A DNA stretch of 48,643 nt from Burkholderiaceae bacterium (GTDB taxonomy: Bacteria; Pseudomonadota; Gammaproteobacteria; Burkholderiales; Burkholderiaceae_C). Position 1 is the stretch's first letter; every line of letters begins with the position of its first letter. A program made the translations under genes and the position numbers. Shown here one piece after another: positions 1 to 9,971 of the stretch. The notes beneath the pieces are model-generated. The model saw only the letters and a program-made list of their open reading frames with translations. It was not told the DNA's origin and ran no database searches. Location: NCBI GenBank assembly GCA_031253955.1, contig JAIRVJ010000052.1, forward strand, positions 1 through 48,643, written 5' to 3'.

Positions 1-1
1 G

Positions 2-142
2 CCCAAGCGCTGGGCGGTTGAGGGCAGTTTTGCGTGGTTGGACAAGAACCGGTGGTTGTGGAAAAACTGCGAGCGCAAACTCAACACCAGCTTGCAGTTC
101 ATCCATTTGGCCTTCTTGGTGCTGCTGCTCAAAAGATTTTGA
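2..142 (+). CDS. IS5-type transposase, C-terminal fragment (cut by window edge)
   Basis: The frame is open from the window edge to TGA at 140-142, giving 46 residues. It contains RWAVEGSFAWLD followed by a basic, aromatic stretch (KNRWLWKNCERKLN). This is the usual C-terminal region of IS4/IS5-superfamily DDE transposases, in which the Glu of the VE(G/R)(S/T)FAW motif is the last catalytic acid. The stop codon overlaps GAACAGACTC (141-150), which reads like an outward-facing terminal repeat and is followed by TTA. The 5' part of the gene lies outside the window, so I cannot say whether the element is intact. The exact IS subgroup is not determined. Confidence 0.8.
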   Translation, partial: PKRWAVEGSFAWLDKNRWLWKNCERKLNTSLQFIHLAFLVLLLKRF

Positions 143-153
143 ACAGACTCTTA

Positions 154-422
154 GAGCCTGTTCATAGTCTTTTCGGGGTCGCGTTGGATCGCAATCGGGA
201 TGAGTTGGTGCGCCGGGCGCGCCGCATGGCGTTACTGCCCATGCAAGCGATTGGCGTGCCAAATCGCCCGATTTCGACCCAACCCGAAGGGCAGGCGTCT
301 TTTCGGGCGTTTCTCGCGGCGTTGCAAATCCTCGCGGTACCGCGGGTATCGCTGCGGTTTGCGCCTTGCAGCCCATCGGCGAAAAGGCGCCTGCGCGACC
401 CCGAAAGACTGTGAACAGGCTC
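154..422. mobile_element. Foldback miniature element flanked by TTA, abutting an IS5-type end
   Basis: The segment starts GAGCCTGTTCATAGTC and ends GACTGTGAACAGGCTC. The two ends are near-perfect inverted repeats for about 30 bp, continuing through the GGGGTCGC / GCGACCCC parts. TTA occurs directly outside both ends (151-153 and 423-425), as expected for a 3-bp target duplication. It has no convincing coding content. The terminal bases resemble the presumed right end of the neighbouring IS (GAACAGACTC, 141-150), so that transposase may be able to move it. An inner core (about 316-377) recurs in the element at 14290-14451. Confidence 0.65.
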
Positions 423-429
423 TTAAAAA

Positions 430-599
430 TCAACAGGTTGGCGATGGAGCACGGATGCAGGGGCGAAAATTTTTCGCCCTTGCGCCGAAAAACAATGATG
501 CTCTGAATGATGCTCTGAATGAGGCGCTGCAGGGCGAAAGATTTTTCGCCCCTACGAAGGCGCGGGTGTTATCTGTCGCGTCGAAATCCAACGGGTTGA
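430..599. mobile_element. About 170-bp miniature repeat with GGGCGAAA...TTTCGCCC palindromes (copy 1)
   Basis: The element begins TCAACAGGTTGG and ends CCAACGGGTTGA, which are inverted repeats of each other. It holds two palindromes of the form GGGCGAAA(A/G)ATTTTTCGCCC near 460-481 and 532-552. A second copy at 21449-21609 matches it along most of its length, including the closing TCGAAATCCAACGGGTTGA. This one starts only a few bases after the TTA-flanked element at 154-422, so the two lie almost end to end. No coding sequence is seen. Confidence 0.7.
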
Positions 600-658
600 G
601 TGGATGAAATTCCCTGACTAGCAACATACCTCAGATGGAGCCAAAGAAGCCTTTTCTT

Positions 659-777
659 CGTCATTCCCGCGCAGTTCCCGCCTGCGCGGGAATGACGGGG
701 AATCCAGGAGCTTTTCCTCGATCCGGCGTTTGTCTTGCGGTGACCGCCCATGGATTCCCGCCTGCGCGGGAATGACG
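659..777. repeat. Family A palindromic repeats (CGTCATTCCCGC...GCGGGAATGACG), two units
   Basis: Two copies of the dyad CGTCATTCCCGC / GCGGGAATGACG lie here, at 659-706 and 751-777. The second is in the inverted TGGATTCCCGCC orientation. The same family recurs near 2051, 25305, 28461, 29890, 32045, 41308 and 43271. A nearby phrase TCTGAGGCATGTACCTCATC (780-799) recurs almost exactly near 41473, so the repeat unit extends beyond the dyad. Such repeats are common between genes of Burkholderiales. Confidence 0.8.
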
Positions 778-867
778 AATCTGAGGCATGTACCTCATCA
801 GGTGAAAGTCCCTGGCATGAGGTACATACCTCGGATAGGACTGTCGCGCCGCTGGCTCCCATCGCGG

Positions 868-927
868 CCTTCCCCCGCACGCGGGGGAAGGAGTTCAGAT
901 TCCCTCCCCCGCAAGCGGGAGAGGGAG
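868..927. repeat. Family B palindromic repeats (CCTTCCCCCGC...GCGGGGGAAGG)
   Basis: Two GC-rich hairpins stand side by side just beyond the accD stop: CCTTCCCCCGCACGCGGGGGAAGG at about 868-891, split here by its ACGC centre, and a TCCCTCCCCCGC / GCGGGAGAGGGA form at about 900-927. They could terminate or stabilise the accD transcript, but they lack a T-run. Related copies lie near 15060, 25446, 28524, 32122, 34074 and 41577. Confidence 0.75.
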
Positions 928-960
928 AAAACCACGCTCAACGCTCAACGCCAACATCCA

Positions 961-1833
961 TCAAGCCACCGCCTCGGCGCTTTGGCGCTGGAGCATGGCC
1001 AAAATGCCCGCGATGCGCTCGCGCAGCTCGCGCCGGTCGCAGATGAAGTCCACCGCGCCTTTTTCTTGCAGGAACTCGGCGCGCTGGAAGCCTTCGGGTA
1101 ATTTCACGCGCATGGTGTTTTCGATCACGCGCGGGCCGGCAAAGCCGATGAGCGCGCCCGGTTCGGCGATGACCACGTCGCCCACAAAGGCAAAACCGGC
1201 CGAAACGCCGCCCATCGTGGGATCGGTGAGCACGCTGATGTAAGGCAGCCCTTTTTTGGCCAGGCGCGTGAGGGCGGCGTTGGTTTTGGCCATTTGCATC
1301 AGCGAAAAAAGCCCTTCCTGCATCCGCGCGCCGCCGGTGGCGGTAAAGCAGATGAAGGGCACTTTCTGCTCGATGGCGTTTTGCACGCCGCGCGCGAAAC
1401 GCTCGCCCACGACCGACCCCATGGAGCCGCCCATGAAGTCGAACTCGAAGGCCGCGGCCACTACCGGCAGGGCTTTGACAGCGCCGCCCATGACGACGAG
1501 TGCATCGGTTTCCTGCGTGGCTTCCAGCGCCTCTTTGAGCCGTTCGGGGTATTTGCGGCTGTCTTTGAACTTGAGCGCGTCCACGGGTAGCACTTCCTGG
1601 CCGATTTCGTAGCGCCCCTCGCCGTCCAGGAATCCATTGATCCGCGCGCGCGCGCCGATGCGGTGGTGGTGCGCGCATTTGGGGCAGACGTACTGGTTTT
1701 GTTCCAGGTCGGTTTTGTAGAGCACGGTTTCGCAGGCGGGGCACTTGGTCCACAGGCCCTCGGGCATCTGGCGGCGCTCGGCGGCGTCGGAGCGCTGAAT
1801 TTTCGGGGGCAGCAGTTTTTCGAGCCAGCTCAT
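961..1833 (-). CDS. accD: Acetyl-CoA carboxylase carboxyltransferase subunit beta
   Basis: AccD pairs with AccA to transfer the carboxyl group from biotin to acetyl-CoA, giving malonyl-CoA for fatty-acid synthesis in the cytoplasm. The 290-residue protein opens with the typical [12 protein letters not shown] and a four-cysteine zinc ribbon (C31, C34, C50, C53). A carboxyltransferase domain follows, with [12 protein letters not shown] and the GGARMQEG oxyanion-type motif. Length and start match the family. It is the last gene of the trp-accD run, but 312 bp separate it from trpA, so it may have its own promoter in the AT-rich gap. folC, often next in Burkholderiales, is not present; repeats begin straight after the stop. 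Confidence 0.97.
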   Translation of the reverse strand: MSWLEKLLPPKIQRSDAAERRQMPEGLWTKCPACETVLYKTDLEQNQYVCPKCAHHHRIGARARINGFLDGEGRYEIGQEVLPVDALKFKDSRKYPERLKEALEATQETDALVVMGGAVKALPVVAAAFEFDFMGGSMGSVVGERFARGVQNAIEQKVPFICFTATGGARMQEGLFSLMQMAKTNAALTRLAKKGLPYISVLTDPTMGGVSAGFAFVGDVVIAEPGALIGFAGPRVIENTMRVKLPEGFQRAEFLQEKGAVDFICDRRELRERIAGILAMLQRQSAEAVA

Positions 1834-2145
1834 AAGTAACCTTCCTTGCGTGAATTATCCCGGAAGACGGTGTGCGGGAAGGTTGTGTGTTCAGAGCTTG
1901 TTTGCATGTGCAGGGGCATAATTCCTGTTTTGATATCTTGATACTACAATGTAGTCTAGTTTTTTTATATAAAATTATATAAAAATCATACGATACACGT
2001 GTATTTAGCTATGAATATTGTAGATTGCCTTGGATGAGCAACTTCTCCTCCGTCATTCCCGCGAAGGCGGGAATCCATGAGTGTCACCTCAAAACCAGTG
2101 TGGCCTGGATTCCCGCCCGCGCGGGAATGACGAGACAAGAAACGC
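1834..2145. other. Intergenic gap trpA-accD: AT-rich segment and a family A repeat pair
   Basis: Positions 1915-2030 are strikingly AT-rich for this genome and include TATATAAAATTATATA-like dyads near 1974. This is the likely place for an accD promoter reading on the minus strand, but I cannot pick a clean -35/-10 pair. A family A repeat occupies 2051-2132: CGTCATTCCCGC... at the left and its inverse ...GCGGGAATGACG at the right. Between them is the phrase GTGTCACCTCAAAACCAG, which recurs inverted at the start of thiD. Confidence 0.6.
2051..2132. repeat. Family A composite repeat, complete inverted pair
   Basis: This is the clearest full unit of family A in the window. It consists of CGTCATTCCCGCGAAGGCGGGAATCCA on the left (split by its GAAG centre), a 24-bp spacer with GTGTCACCTCAAAACCAG, and the inverted dyad on the right ending GCGGGAATGACG. 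Both outer ends match, so it looks like a miniature foldback element. No gene is disrupted here. Confidence 0.8.
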
Positions 2146-2960
2146 TCAACCCTCGACGCTATCCAGTGCGGCGCGGATCGGGCGCAGAAAGTCCATTGCC
2201 GTGGCGATAACTTTCTCATACGGCTGCTCCTCGATCAACTGGATCAGCCGGCTGCCGATGACCACCGCGTCGGCCACCTGGCCGATGGCGCGGGCCGTTT
2301 CCGCGTCGCGGATGCCAAAGCCCACGCCGACGGGGATTTTCACGCGCGCGCGGATGCGCGGCAGCATGGCCCGCACCGCGCCCGCGTCCAGCGCGCCGGA
2401 ACCGGTCACGCCCTTGAGCGAGACGTAATAAACGTAGCCGCTGGCCACCGCGGCCACCTGCTCCATGCGCTGATCGGTGCTGGTGGGCGCCAGCAGAAAG
2501 ATCATGTCCAGCCCGGCGGTTTTCAGTTGCGTGGCGAAGTCTTTGCATTCCTGCGGCGGGTAATCGACGACGAGCACGCCATCCACACCCGCTGCCGCCG
2601 CATCGCGCACGAAGGCGCCCGCGCCGTGCAGCTGGCCGTAACGCTCAACCGGGTTGGCGTAACCCATCAGCACCACGGGCGTTTTGCCGTCTTTTTCGCG
2701 GAAGCGCCGCACCATCGCCAGCACCTGCGCCATGCCGATGCCCAGGAGCAACGCGCGCTCGCCCGCTTTCTGGATCACCGGGCCATCGGCCGTCGGGTCG
2801 GAAAAGGGCACGCCCAGTTCGATGATGTTGGCCCCGGCGGTGACCATGCCGTGCATCAGCGCGGGGGTGATGTCGGCATACGGAAAACCGGCGGTCACGT
2901 AGGGAATCAGCGCCTTGCGCTTTTTTTGCCGCAGTTCCCTGAAGGCGGCGGCGATGCGGC

Positions 2961-2964
<4 letters not shown>
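2146..2964 (-). CDS. trpA: Tryptophan synthase subunit alpha
   Basis: TrpA cleaves indole-3-glycerol phosphate to indole, which is channelled to TrpB. The 272-residue TIM barrel carries the catalytic pair at the expected positions: E49 in [12 protein letters not shown] and D60 in the following PTADGP motif. The later GVGFGIRD phosphate-binding loop is present. Its ATG overlaps the trpB stop by four bases (ATGA), so the two are translationally coupled. Stop at 2146, length and start all fit the family. Confidence 0.97.
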
Positions 2965-4241
<1,277 letters not shown>

Positions 4242-4243
4242 GT

Positions 4244-4618
4244 TTATTTTGACAAGTTACGGTCGATGTCCTTGTACAGGCGTCGCTGGCGCATGAACAG
4301 AACGAGGCCCCAAATAAAGAAGAGTGCACCCGATACCGTGCCGAAATTAAATGGATCATTGGCGCGGAAGGTGAACCATCCCCATACAGCCCCTATGACG
4401 ATGAAGAAAGCAGGCATCAAGAAACGGTTGCTCTTTTGGGCGTTCAAGATGGCCTGACTGCGGATGTTCTGCGCGTGCATCTCCCGCGCTGTCTGTTCGC
4501 AAGCTCCCCGGCAACTGATCGCGTGGCCAAGATCGGCCACGCAATCGGGGCACAGTCCCTTGCCGCAAGCGAGGCAAATGCCGACGGCCTCTTGGTCGTG
4601 ATGAACAAAGCAGCGCAT
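4244..4618 (-). CDS. B-box zinc-finger membrane protein between trpF and trpB
   Basis: This 124-residue protein has an N-terminal cysteine/histidine cluster ([20 protein letters not shown], then GLCPDC and a further Cys) that reads as a B-box-type zinc finger. Two hydrophobic segments follow ([19 protein letters not shown] and [15 protein letters not shown]) and a basic tail. The start at 4618 was chosen because the zinc finger begins there, and the frame further upstream would run into trpF. Small B-box proteins sit at this position in related trp operons, but their role is unknown. A membrane-tethered zinc-binding adaptor is as far as the sequence goes. Confidence 0.75.
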   Translation of the reverse strand: MRCFVHHDQEAVGICLACGKGLCPDCVADLGHAISCRGACEQTAREMHAQNIRSQAILNAQKSNRFLMPAFFIVIGAVWGWFTFRANDPFNFGTVSGALFFIWGLVLFMRQRRLYKDIDRNLSK

Positions 4619-4649
4619 GAATTCGATTCTTTTGGATGTGGCCCAGGCA

Positions 4650-5333
4650 TCAGGCCGATGCGTCCGCCGCACGCACGGCGGCGGCGAACTGGCGAATTTT
4701 GCCGGCGTCCTTGATGCCCTTGGCGCTTTCGACGCCGGAAGAAACGTCAATCGCGAGCGACAGGCCGCGCCCGCGCAGCCATGCCAAACCTGCGCCTACG
4801 TTTGCAGGCGTTAACCCACCAGACAAGACGAGGTGAGCGGGAACGCTTGGTGGCAGCCGTGACCAATTGAACGTCTTTCCGCCGCCGCCGAATCCATCGA
4901 CCAGAGTGTCGAGCAGGATAGCTTGGGCTGATGAGTAATCGCGGGCAAATTCTAGCAAGTCCAAGCCCGCGCCGCCTTGCGCCGGAATGCGCGCCGCGCG
5001 CCAATAGGGGCGCTGGCAGCGCGCGGCTACAGTGGCGCATTCCGCCGCCGTTTCATCACCATGAAATTGGAGCACAGCGCCTGTCACGCCTGCGCTGGCA
5101 GCTATCACATCAGCAGCAGAGGCGTTGACGAACAGCAGCACCGGGGTGACCAAAGGCGGCAGCCGCGCGGCCAGTTCGGCGGCGCGCGCGGCGCTGACGT
5201 AGCGAGGGCTTTTGGGGTAAAGCACGAAGCCGACCGCATCAGCCCCGGCAGCGGCGGCAGCCTCCACGTCCTGCTCGCGCGTGAGGCCGCAAATCTTGAT
5301 ACGGGTTCGGGCAGGGGAGGGTGATTCAATCAT
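4650..5333 (-). CDS. trpF: Phosphoribosylanthranilate isomerase
   Basis: TrpF converts N-(5'-phosphoribosyl)anthranilate to CdRP, the third step after chorismate in tryptophan synthesis. The barrel opens with RIKICGLTREQD (catalytic Cys about residue 15). AILLDTLVDGFGGGGKTFNW carries the catalytic Asp, and LSGGLTPANV the phosphate loop. I chose the ATG at 5333 (227 residues) because it overlaps the truA stop as ATGA; a TTG three codons upstream is also in frame. trpC, trpD and trpE are not in the window. Confidence 0.95.
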   Translation of the reverse strand: MIESPSPARTRIKICGLTREQDVEAAAAAGADAVGFVLYPKSPRYVSAARAAELAARLPPLVTPVLLFVNASAADVIAASAGVTGAVLQFHGDETAAECATVAARCQRPYWRAARIPAQGGAGLDLLEFARDYSSAQAILLDTLVDGFGGGGKTFNWSRLPPSVPAHLVLSGGLTPANVGAGLAWLRGRGLSLAIDVSSGVESAKGIKDAGKIRQFAAAVRAADASA

Positions 5334-6112
5334 GGCAGCCAATCATAGGCCGCCGTGCGATCGGGCAAACCCCACTGCGGGCCATAAACGGGGCCGAGGA
5401 AGTACAGGCCATCGGGCGCGAAGGTGGGGGCGGCGGCAGCGCGGTTTCTGGCTGCCAGCACCTGGCCGATCCATTCGGGCGGATGCAGGCCCTGGCCAAT
5501 CTGGATCAGGCAGCCCATGAGGTTGCGGATCATGTGGTGCAAGAAGGCGTCGGCCTCGAAGTCGAACCGCCAATACGCGCCTTTGCGGGCGATAGCCAGC
5601 CGCGTCAGCCGTTTGACGGGGGAAGGCGCCTGGCAGGCGCTGGCGCGAAACGAGGTGAAATCATGCTCGCCGATCAGACGCAGCGCCGCTTGCCGCATGG
5701 CCGTGCCGTCGAGCGGGCGAAAGACCCAGCCCGCCCGGCCCGCTTCCACACTGGGGCGCACGGGCGATTCGAGCACCACATAAGCGTACCGCCGCGCCAG
5801 CGCGCTGGCGCGGGCATGAAATTCGTCCAGCACGGGCTGCGCCCACTGCACCGCGATGCCAGGCGGCAAATAGCGGTTGACGCCGCGCACCCAGGAAAAC
5901 GGCGCGCGGCGCAACGGGGTGTCCAGATGCACCACCTGCATCAGCGCATGCACGCCGGCGTCGGTGCGGCCGGCGCAGACCGTTGCCACCGGCGCGGCAG
6001 CAAAGCGCGCCAGCGCGCGTTCCAATTGGTCTTGCACGGCGCGGCCCGAAGGCTGGCTTTGCCAACCGTGGTAGGAGCTGCCGCAATAGGAAAGGCCGAG
6101 CGCCAGCCTCAT
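5330..6112 (-). CDS. truA: tRNA pseudouridine(38-40) synthase
   Basis: TruA isomerises uridines 38-40 in the anticodon stem-loop of many tRNAs. The 260-residue form starts MRLALGLSYCGSSYHGW. The catalytic aspartate is D51 in CAGRTDAGVHA, and the C-terminal part has the FLHHMIRNLMG motif expected in this family. The ATG at 6112 was preferred over an in-frame TTG nine bases upstream. It lies between fimV and trpF, a common Burkholderiales order, and shares four bases with trpF. Confidence 0.95.
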   Translation of the reverse strand: MRLALGLSYCGSSYHGWQSQPSGRAVQDQLERALARFAAAPVATVCAGRTDAGVHALMQVVHLDTPLRRAPFSWVRGVNRYLPPGIAVQWAQPVLDEFHARASALARRYAYVVLESPVRPSVEAGRAGWVFRPLDGTAMRQAALRLIGEHDFTSFRASACQAPSPVKRLTRLAIARKGAYWRFDFEADAFLHHMIRNLMGCLIQIGQGLHPPEWIGQVLAARNRAAAAPTFAPDGLYFLGPVYGPQWGLPDRTAAYDWLP

Positions 6113-6159
6113 GGATGCCAACGCCCGGCCTTGCGAGAGCTTGTTCAGCGCGCCGCGCC

Positions 6160-8676
6160 TTAGTCCAACTCGCTCATGAAACGCTCAGCCTGCTCTTTGA
6201 CCGCTCCCTCGGACTGAGCAATGACTTCCTTGAGCAGCGTGCGCGCGCCTTCGGTGTCGCCGATGGCATGGAATTCTTGCGCCAGCGCCAGTTTGGTGCT
6301 CATCGGGTCGTCTTTCACGCCGGGCTGCCGGGTGTGTCCGCCGGAGCGGGAATCCGGGTTGACAGAGAGTTCATTCATGTCGAAATCGATCATGCTGCTG
6401 TTGCTTTTGCCGCTGGGCGTCTCGACGCGGGTCGGGGTGGCTTTGGATTGTGGCTTGGCAGCCGCGGTGCTTTTTTGGGGTCTCAGACTGAGATCGAAAT
6501 CAAGGGGCGCCGGCTCGGTCGGCTTGATCGGTTCGCGCGCAGGCGCGGGCGTTCGTGTGGACGCTGCCGGTGCCGGCGCGGGCGCGGCAGGCGGCGGCGC
6601 GGCTTGGGCCGGGGTGTCCAGATCCAGGTCCAGATCCATTGCGCTGTCTTTGCTTTCCACGGCGGGCGGCGGAGTGGTGTACGGCTGGGTTTCGGCGCCA
6701 AAGGCGTGGCGCGTGGTCGGCACCGGGCTGGCCGGTTTTTGCGGCTGCGGTTTGCCGCCGGTGGCATACATGGGGTTGTCCGGATCCAGGCCGTGACCCA
6801 GCCCGGCGATGAACTCCCAGTCGGGGCCGGCACCGTTGGTGATGCCATGGGCTTCCGTGGCAAGGGCTTCCAGCGCCTTGACATCGCGCCGCTTGCTGTA
6901 GATTTCGGCCAGTTTGCGGTACACCGCAGGGCGGCCCGGGTGGGTGCGCAAGGCTTCCTTGAGGATTTCCTCAGCCTGCATGTCGCGCCCGTAGGCCAGA
7001 TAGACGTCAGCCTCGGCCACCGGATCAACGTCGCCGGCGGCGTCTAGTTGACTGGGCGAATAAACCAGGGACGAGGCACCGGTACGTGAGGCGGAACCTT
7101 GATGGGTGGTATCGACCTGCTGGCCGCCGCTGTTGGCGAAAAACGAGTCCGGCTGCGCCTGGCTTGGGGCAAACATGCTATCGGCGGATGCCGCCTTCTT
7201 CTTGCGGGGACGCAAGAGGAAGAAACCGCCGCCGCCCAGCACGGCGATCGCCAGCGCGCCCCAGCCGATTATCGGCAGCCACGAAGACTCTGGCGCGGGT
7301 GGCGGAGGCGGGGGCGTGACGGCGGGTGGTTTTTTTCCTGACTGAGACGGCGTGGGCGGCGCTTTGACTGACTCCTGCGTGGTGGTAGCAGTTTCGGACG
7401 GTTGGGAGGCCGCAGCTGAAGGCTCCGGCACAACTGGTGGAGCCGAGGCCGCGGGTGTTACTTGCGGAGCCTGAGCAGGCGAGCCTGCTGGTACGTTGAT
7501 GCCGCCAGGCACCGCCGCCGCCGGTGTGCTGGCTGGCGGCTGTTTGACGGGCGGTGGGTTGGAAGCACCTTTCAATATTCCGGTCAGGTCTCCGGTATTT
7601 TGGGCTATCTCGGTCTGGCGCGCGGTCTGTGCCTGCTGCTGGCGTCCTATTGCAGTCGCGGTTTCCGTGGCGCCGCCGGATGGGGTGCCGCTGCCGACGT
7701 GCAGAACGTCGGGCGATGATGTTTGTGTATTGACCTTGACCTGTGGCTGGACGCTGCCGGTGGAGGACAGGCCGGGCGTTTTTGCTGGCGCGGCCGGCGT
7801 GGCATTGGCAGCCAAGGTGTGACGGTATTCCAGAAAGTTGCGGGTTTGCAGGCGCACGGCTTGCCGGGCCTGTTTGCTGGTCATGGCGTCGGCTTGCTCG
7901 GCGGAGGGCAGATTCAGCACAGCGCCGGCTTTGATCAGGTTGACGTTGCCGTGAATGAAGGCATTGGGGTTGGTGCGCTGCAAGGCAAGCAGCATCTGAT
8001 CAAGCGAAACGCCCTCGGGTACGCGGCCCTTGAGGATGCCGTTGGCCGTATCGCCGCGCCGCACGGTTACTTGTTGGCCGCCACCGGCGCTGGCGGCCCC
8101 GGTTCGCGGGGGTGCGTGCACGCCCGGTTCCGCCGATGGCTTCTGGACCTGCGTGGCCACAGCGGGCTGCCGCGCGGGCGATACCTGCGGCGGGGTTACG
8201 GCGGTCGGCGCGTGGTTGGCCGGGTCGATTAGCATGGTGTAATCGCGCACCACATGGCCGGCGCTCCAGTCGGCCTCGATCACGATGCCCAGGAACGGCT
8301 CGTTGATCGGGCGCACGCCCTCCACGCGCAGATATGCCTGACCGTTGGCTCTGCGGTGCAGGCTGATCCGCGTGCCGGCCAAGTCGGCGCTGTAGGTCAC
8401 GCCGGCGGTCTGGAAGACCTGCGGTGAGCCCATGTTGGCCTTGAAGGTGGCCGCTTCCTGGGAAGTGATTTCGGGAATTTCTATCTCGGCGCGCAAGGGC
8501 TCGCCGAGATACGACTTGACCGACGCCGCGCCGAGCGCCAGCGCCAGCGCCTGGCCGCCAAAGCCAAGCAGCGCCAGCAGCGCCGCCGATGTCAAGACTC
8601 TCTTTTTCCACGGAAAAACGACCGTGCCGCCAACCGGTTTCGTCCCGCGAAGGACTGTGCGTGCATTTTTTTTCAT
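6160..8676 (-). CDS. fimV: FimV/HubP-type polar landmark protein
   Basis: FimV is an inner-membrane hub that links peptidoglycan to type IV pilus assembly and polar proteins. The 838-residue protein has a basic N-terminus and hydrophobic signal segment (about 25-50). Next come the FimV N-terminal motif (KSYLGEPLRAEIEIPE, about 54-70) and a LysM domain (about 202-258, VTVRRGDTANGI). A long Pro/Ala-rich linker leads to one transmembrane helix (about 465-488) followed by RPRKKK. The cytoplasmic part has TPR-like helices (AEDVYLAYGRD region), and the conserved FimV tail STKLALAQEFHAIGD closes the protein. The signal fits the type IV minor-pilin operon at 32733-41228. Confidence 0.92.
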   Translation of the reverse strand: MKKNARTVLRGTKPVGGTVVFPWKKRVLTSAALLALLGFGGQALALALGAASVKSYLGEPLRAEIEIPEITSQEAATFKANMGSPQVFQTAGVTYSADLAGTRISLHRRANGQAYLRVEGVRPINEPFLGIVIEADWSAGHVVRDYTMLIDPANHAPTAVTPPQVSPARQPAVATQVQKPSAEPGVHAPPRTGAASAGGGQQVTVRRGDTANGILKGRVPEGVSLDQMLLALQRTNPNAFIHGNVNLIKAGAVLNLPSAEQADAMTSKQARQAVRLQTRNFLEYRHTLAANATPAAPAKTPGLSSTGSVQPQVKVNTQTSSPDVLHVGSGTPSGGATETATAIGRQQQAQTARQTEIAQNTGDLTGILKGASNPPPVKQPPASTPAAAVPGGINVPAGSPAQAPQVTPAASAPPVVPEPSAAASQPSETATTTQESVKAPPTPSQSGKKPPAVTPPPPPPAPESSWLPIIGWGALAIAVLGGGGFFLLRPRKKKAASADSMFAPSQAQPDSFFANSGGQQVDTTHQGSASRTGASSLVYSPSQLDAAGDVDPVAEADVYLAYGRDMQAEEILKEALRTHPGRPAVYRKLAEIYSKRRDVKALEALATEAHGITNGAGPDWEFIAGLGHGLDPDNPMYATGGKPQPQKPASPVPTTRHAFGAETQPYTTPPPAVESKDSAMDLDLDLDTPAQAAPPPAAPAPAPAASTRTPAPAREPIKPTEPAPLDFDLSLRPQKSTAAAKPQSKATPTRVETPSGKSNSSMIDFDMNELSVNPDSRSGGHTRQPGVKDDPMSTKLALAQEFHAIGDTEGARTLLKEVIAQSEGAVKEQAERFMSELD

Positions 8677-8831
8677 ACGTCGAAAAGGCAGACCGCGCCT
8701 GCCGGTGCAGAGATGAAAACCAACATTAACATCAACGAATTAGCCTGACAAGCTCAGACACAGCATAAACTTTCTTCGTGGCCTGACTTGGCCCCAAAAC
8801 CGGGTATTTTGTTGTCATTGGGCAACGAATT

Positions 8832-9971
8832 TCAGTCCGCCAGCAAAATGCGCAGCATACGCCGCAGCGGTTCGGCGGCTCCCCACAGAAGCTGGTCGCC
8901 GATGGTAAACGCGCCGACGTATTGCGGCCCCATCGCCAGCTTGCGGATGCGGCCCACGGGAATGGCGAGCGTGCCGGTGACGGCCACGGGCGTCAGATCG
9001 CGCATCGTCGCCTCGCGCGTGTTGGGCACCACTTTGGCCCACGGGTTGTCGACTGCGATCATCGCTTCGATATCGGCTGCCGGAACGTCTTTTTTCAGCT
9101 TGAACATCAGCGCTTGGCTGTGGCAGCGCATCGCGCCCACGCGCACGCAAAAGCCATCGACCGGCACGGCGGGCGTGCCGAAACCTTCGCCCTGGCCCAG
9201 GATCTTGTTGGTTTCGGCCATGCCCTTCCATTCCTCGCGGCTCATGCCGTGGCCCAGATCCTTGTCGATCCACGGAATCAGCGAACCGCCCAGCGGCACG
9301 CCGAAGTTGGCTACCTCATCGCCCGCGAGGGCGCGCTGTTTGGCGATCACCTTGCGGTCGATTTCCAGAATCGCGCTTTGCGGGTCGGCCAGCAGATCGC
9401 GCACCTCGGCGTGCAGCGTGCCGTATTGCGTGAGCAGCTCGCGCATGTGTTGCGCGCCGCCGCCCGATGCGGCCTGGTAGGTCTGCGTGCTCATCCACTC
9501 CACCAGCCCCGCCTTGTACAGTGCGCCCACGCCCATCAGCATGCAACTGACGGTGCAGTTGCCGCCGATCCAGTTGCGCCCGCCCTTGGCGAGCGCGTTT
9601 TGAATCACCGGCAGGTTCACCGGGTCGAGCGCGATTACCGCGTCGCCGTTCATGCGCAGGGCGGAGGCCGCGTCGATCCAGTGCCCTTTCCAGCCCGCCG
9701 CGCGCAGCTTGGGGAACACCTCGTTGGTGTAGTCCCCGCCCTGGCAGGTGATGACGATGTCGCACTGGCCCAGCGCCGCGATGTCGTGCGCGTTCTTGAG
9801 CTTCTTTTCGTTCTTGGCCGCGGCGGGCGCATGGCCGCCGGCGTTGCTGGTGGAAAAGAAGATGGGTTCGATCAGGTCGAAGTCACGCTCGGCCCCCATG
9901 CGCTCCATGAGCACCGAGCCGACCATGCCGCGCCAGCCGACCAGGCCGACGACATTACCGATTTTTTTCAT
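8832..9971 (-). CDS. asd: Aspartate-semialdehyde dehydrogenase
   Basis: Asd reduces aspartyl phosphate to aspartate semialdehyde with NADPH, the branch point to lysine/diaminopimelate, methionine and threonine. The 379 residues include the nucleotide loop [15 protein letters not shown], the active-site cysteine C139 in GGNCTVSCM, the [16 protein letters not shown] segment, and the active-site arginine/histidine region near [11 protein letters not shown]. It is the longer gamma/beta-proteobacterial type. fimV follows after 155 bp. leuB, its usual upstream neighbour in Burkholderiales, is absent here. Confidence 0.96.
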   Translation of the reverse strand: MKKIGNVVGLVGWRGMVGSVLMERMGAERDFDLIEPIFFSTSNAGGHAPAAAKNEKKLKNAHDIAALGQCDIVITCQGGDYTNEVFPKLRAAGWKGHWIDAASALRMNGDAVIALDPVNLPVIQNALAKGGRNWIGGNCTVSCMLMGVGALYKAGLVEWMSTQTYQAASGGGAQHMRELLTQYGTLHAEVRDLLADPQSAILEIDRKVIAKQRALAGDEVANFGVPLGGSLIPWIDKDLGHGMSREEWKGMAETNKILGQGEGFGTPAVPVDGFCVRVGAMRCHSQALMFKLKKDVPAADIEAMIAVDNPWAKVVPNTREATMRDLTPVAVTGTLAIPVGRIRKLAMGPQYVGAFTIGDQLLWGAAEPLRRMLRILLAD

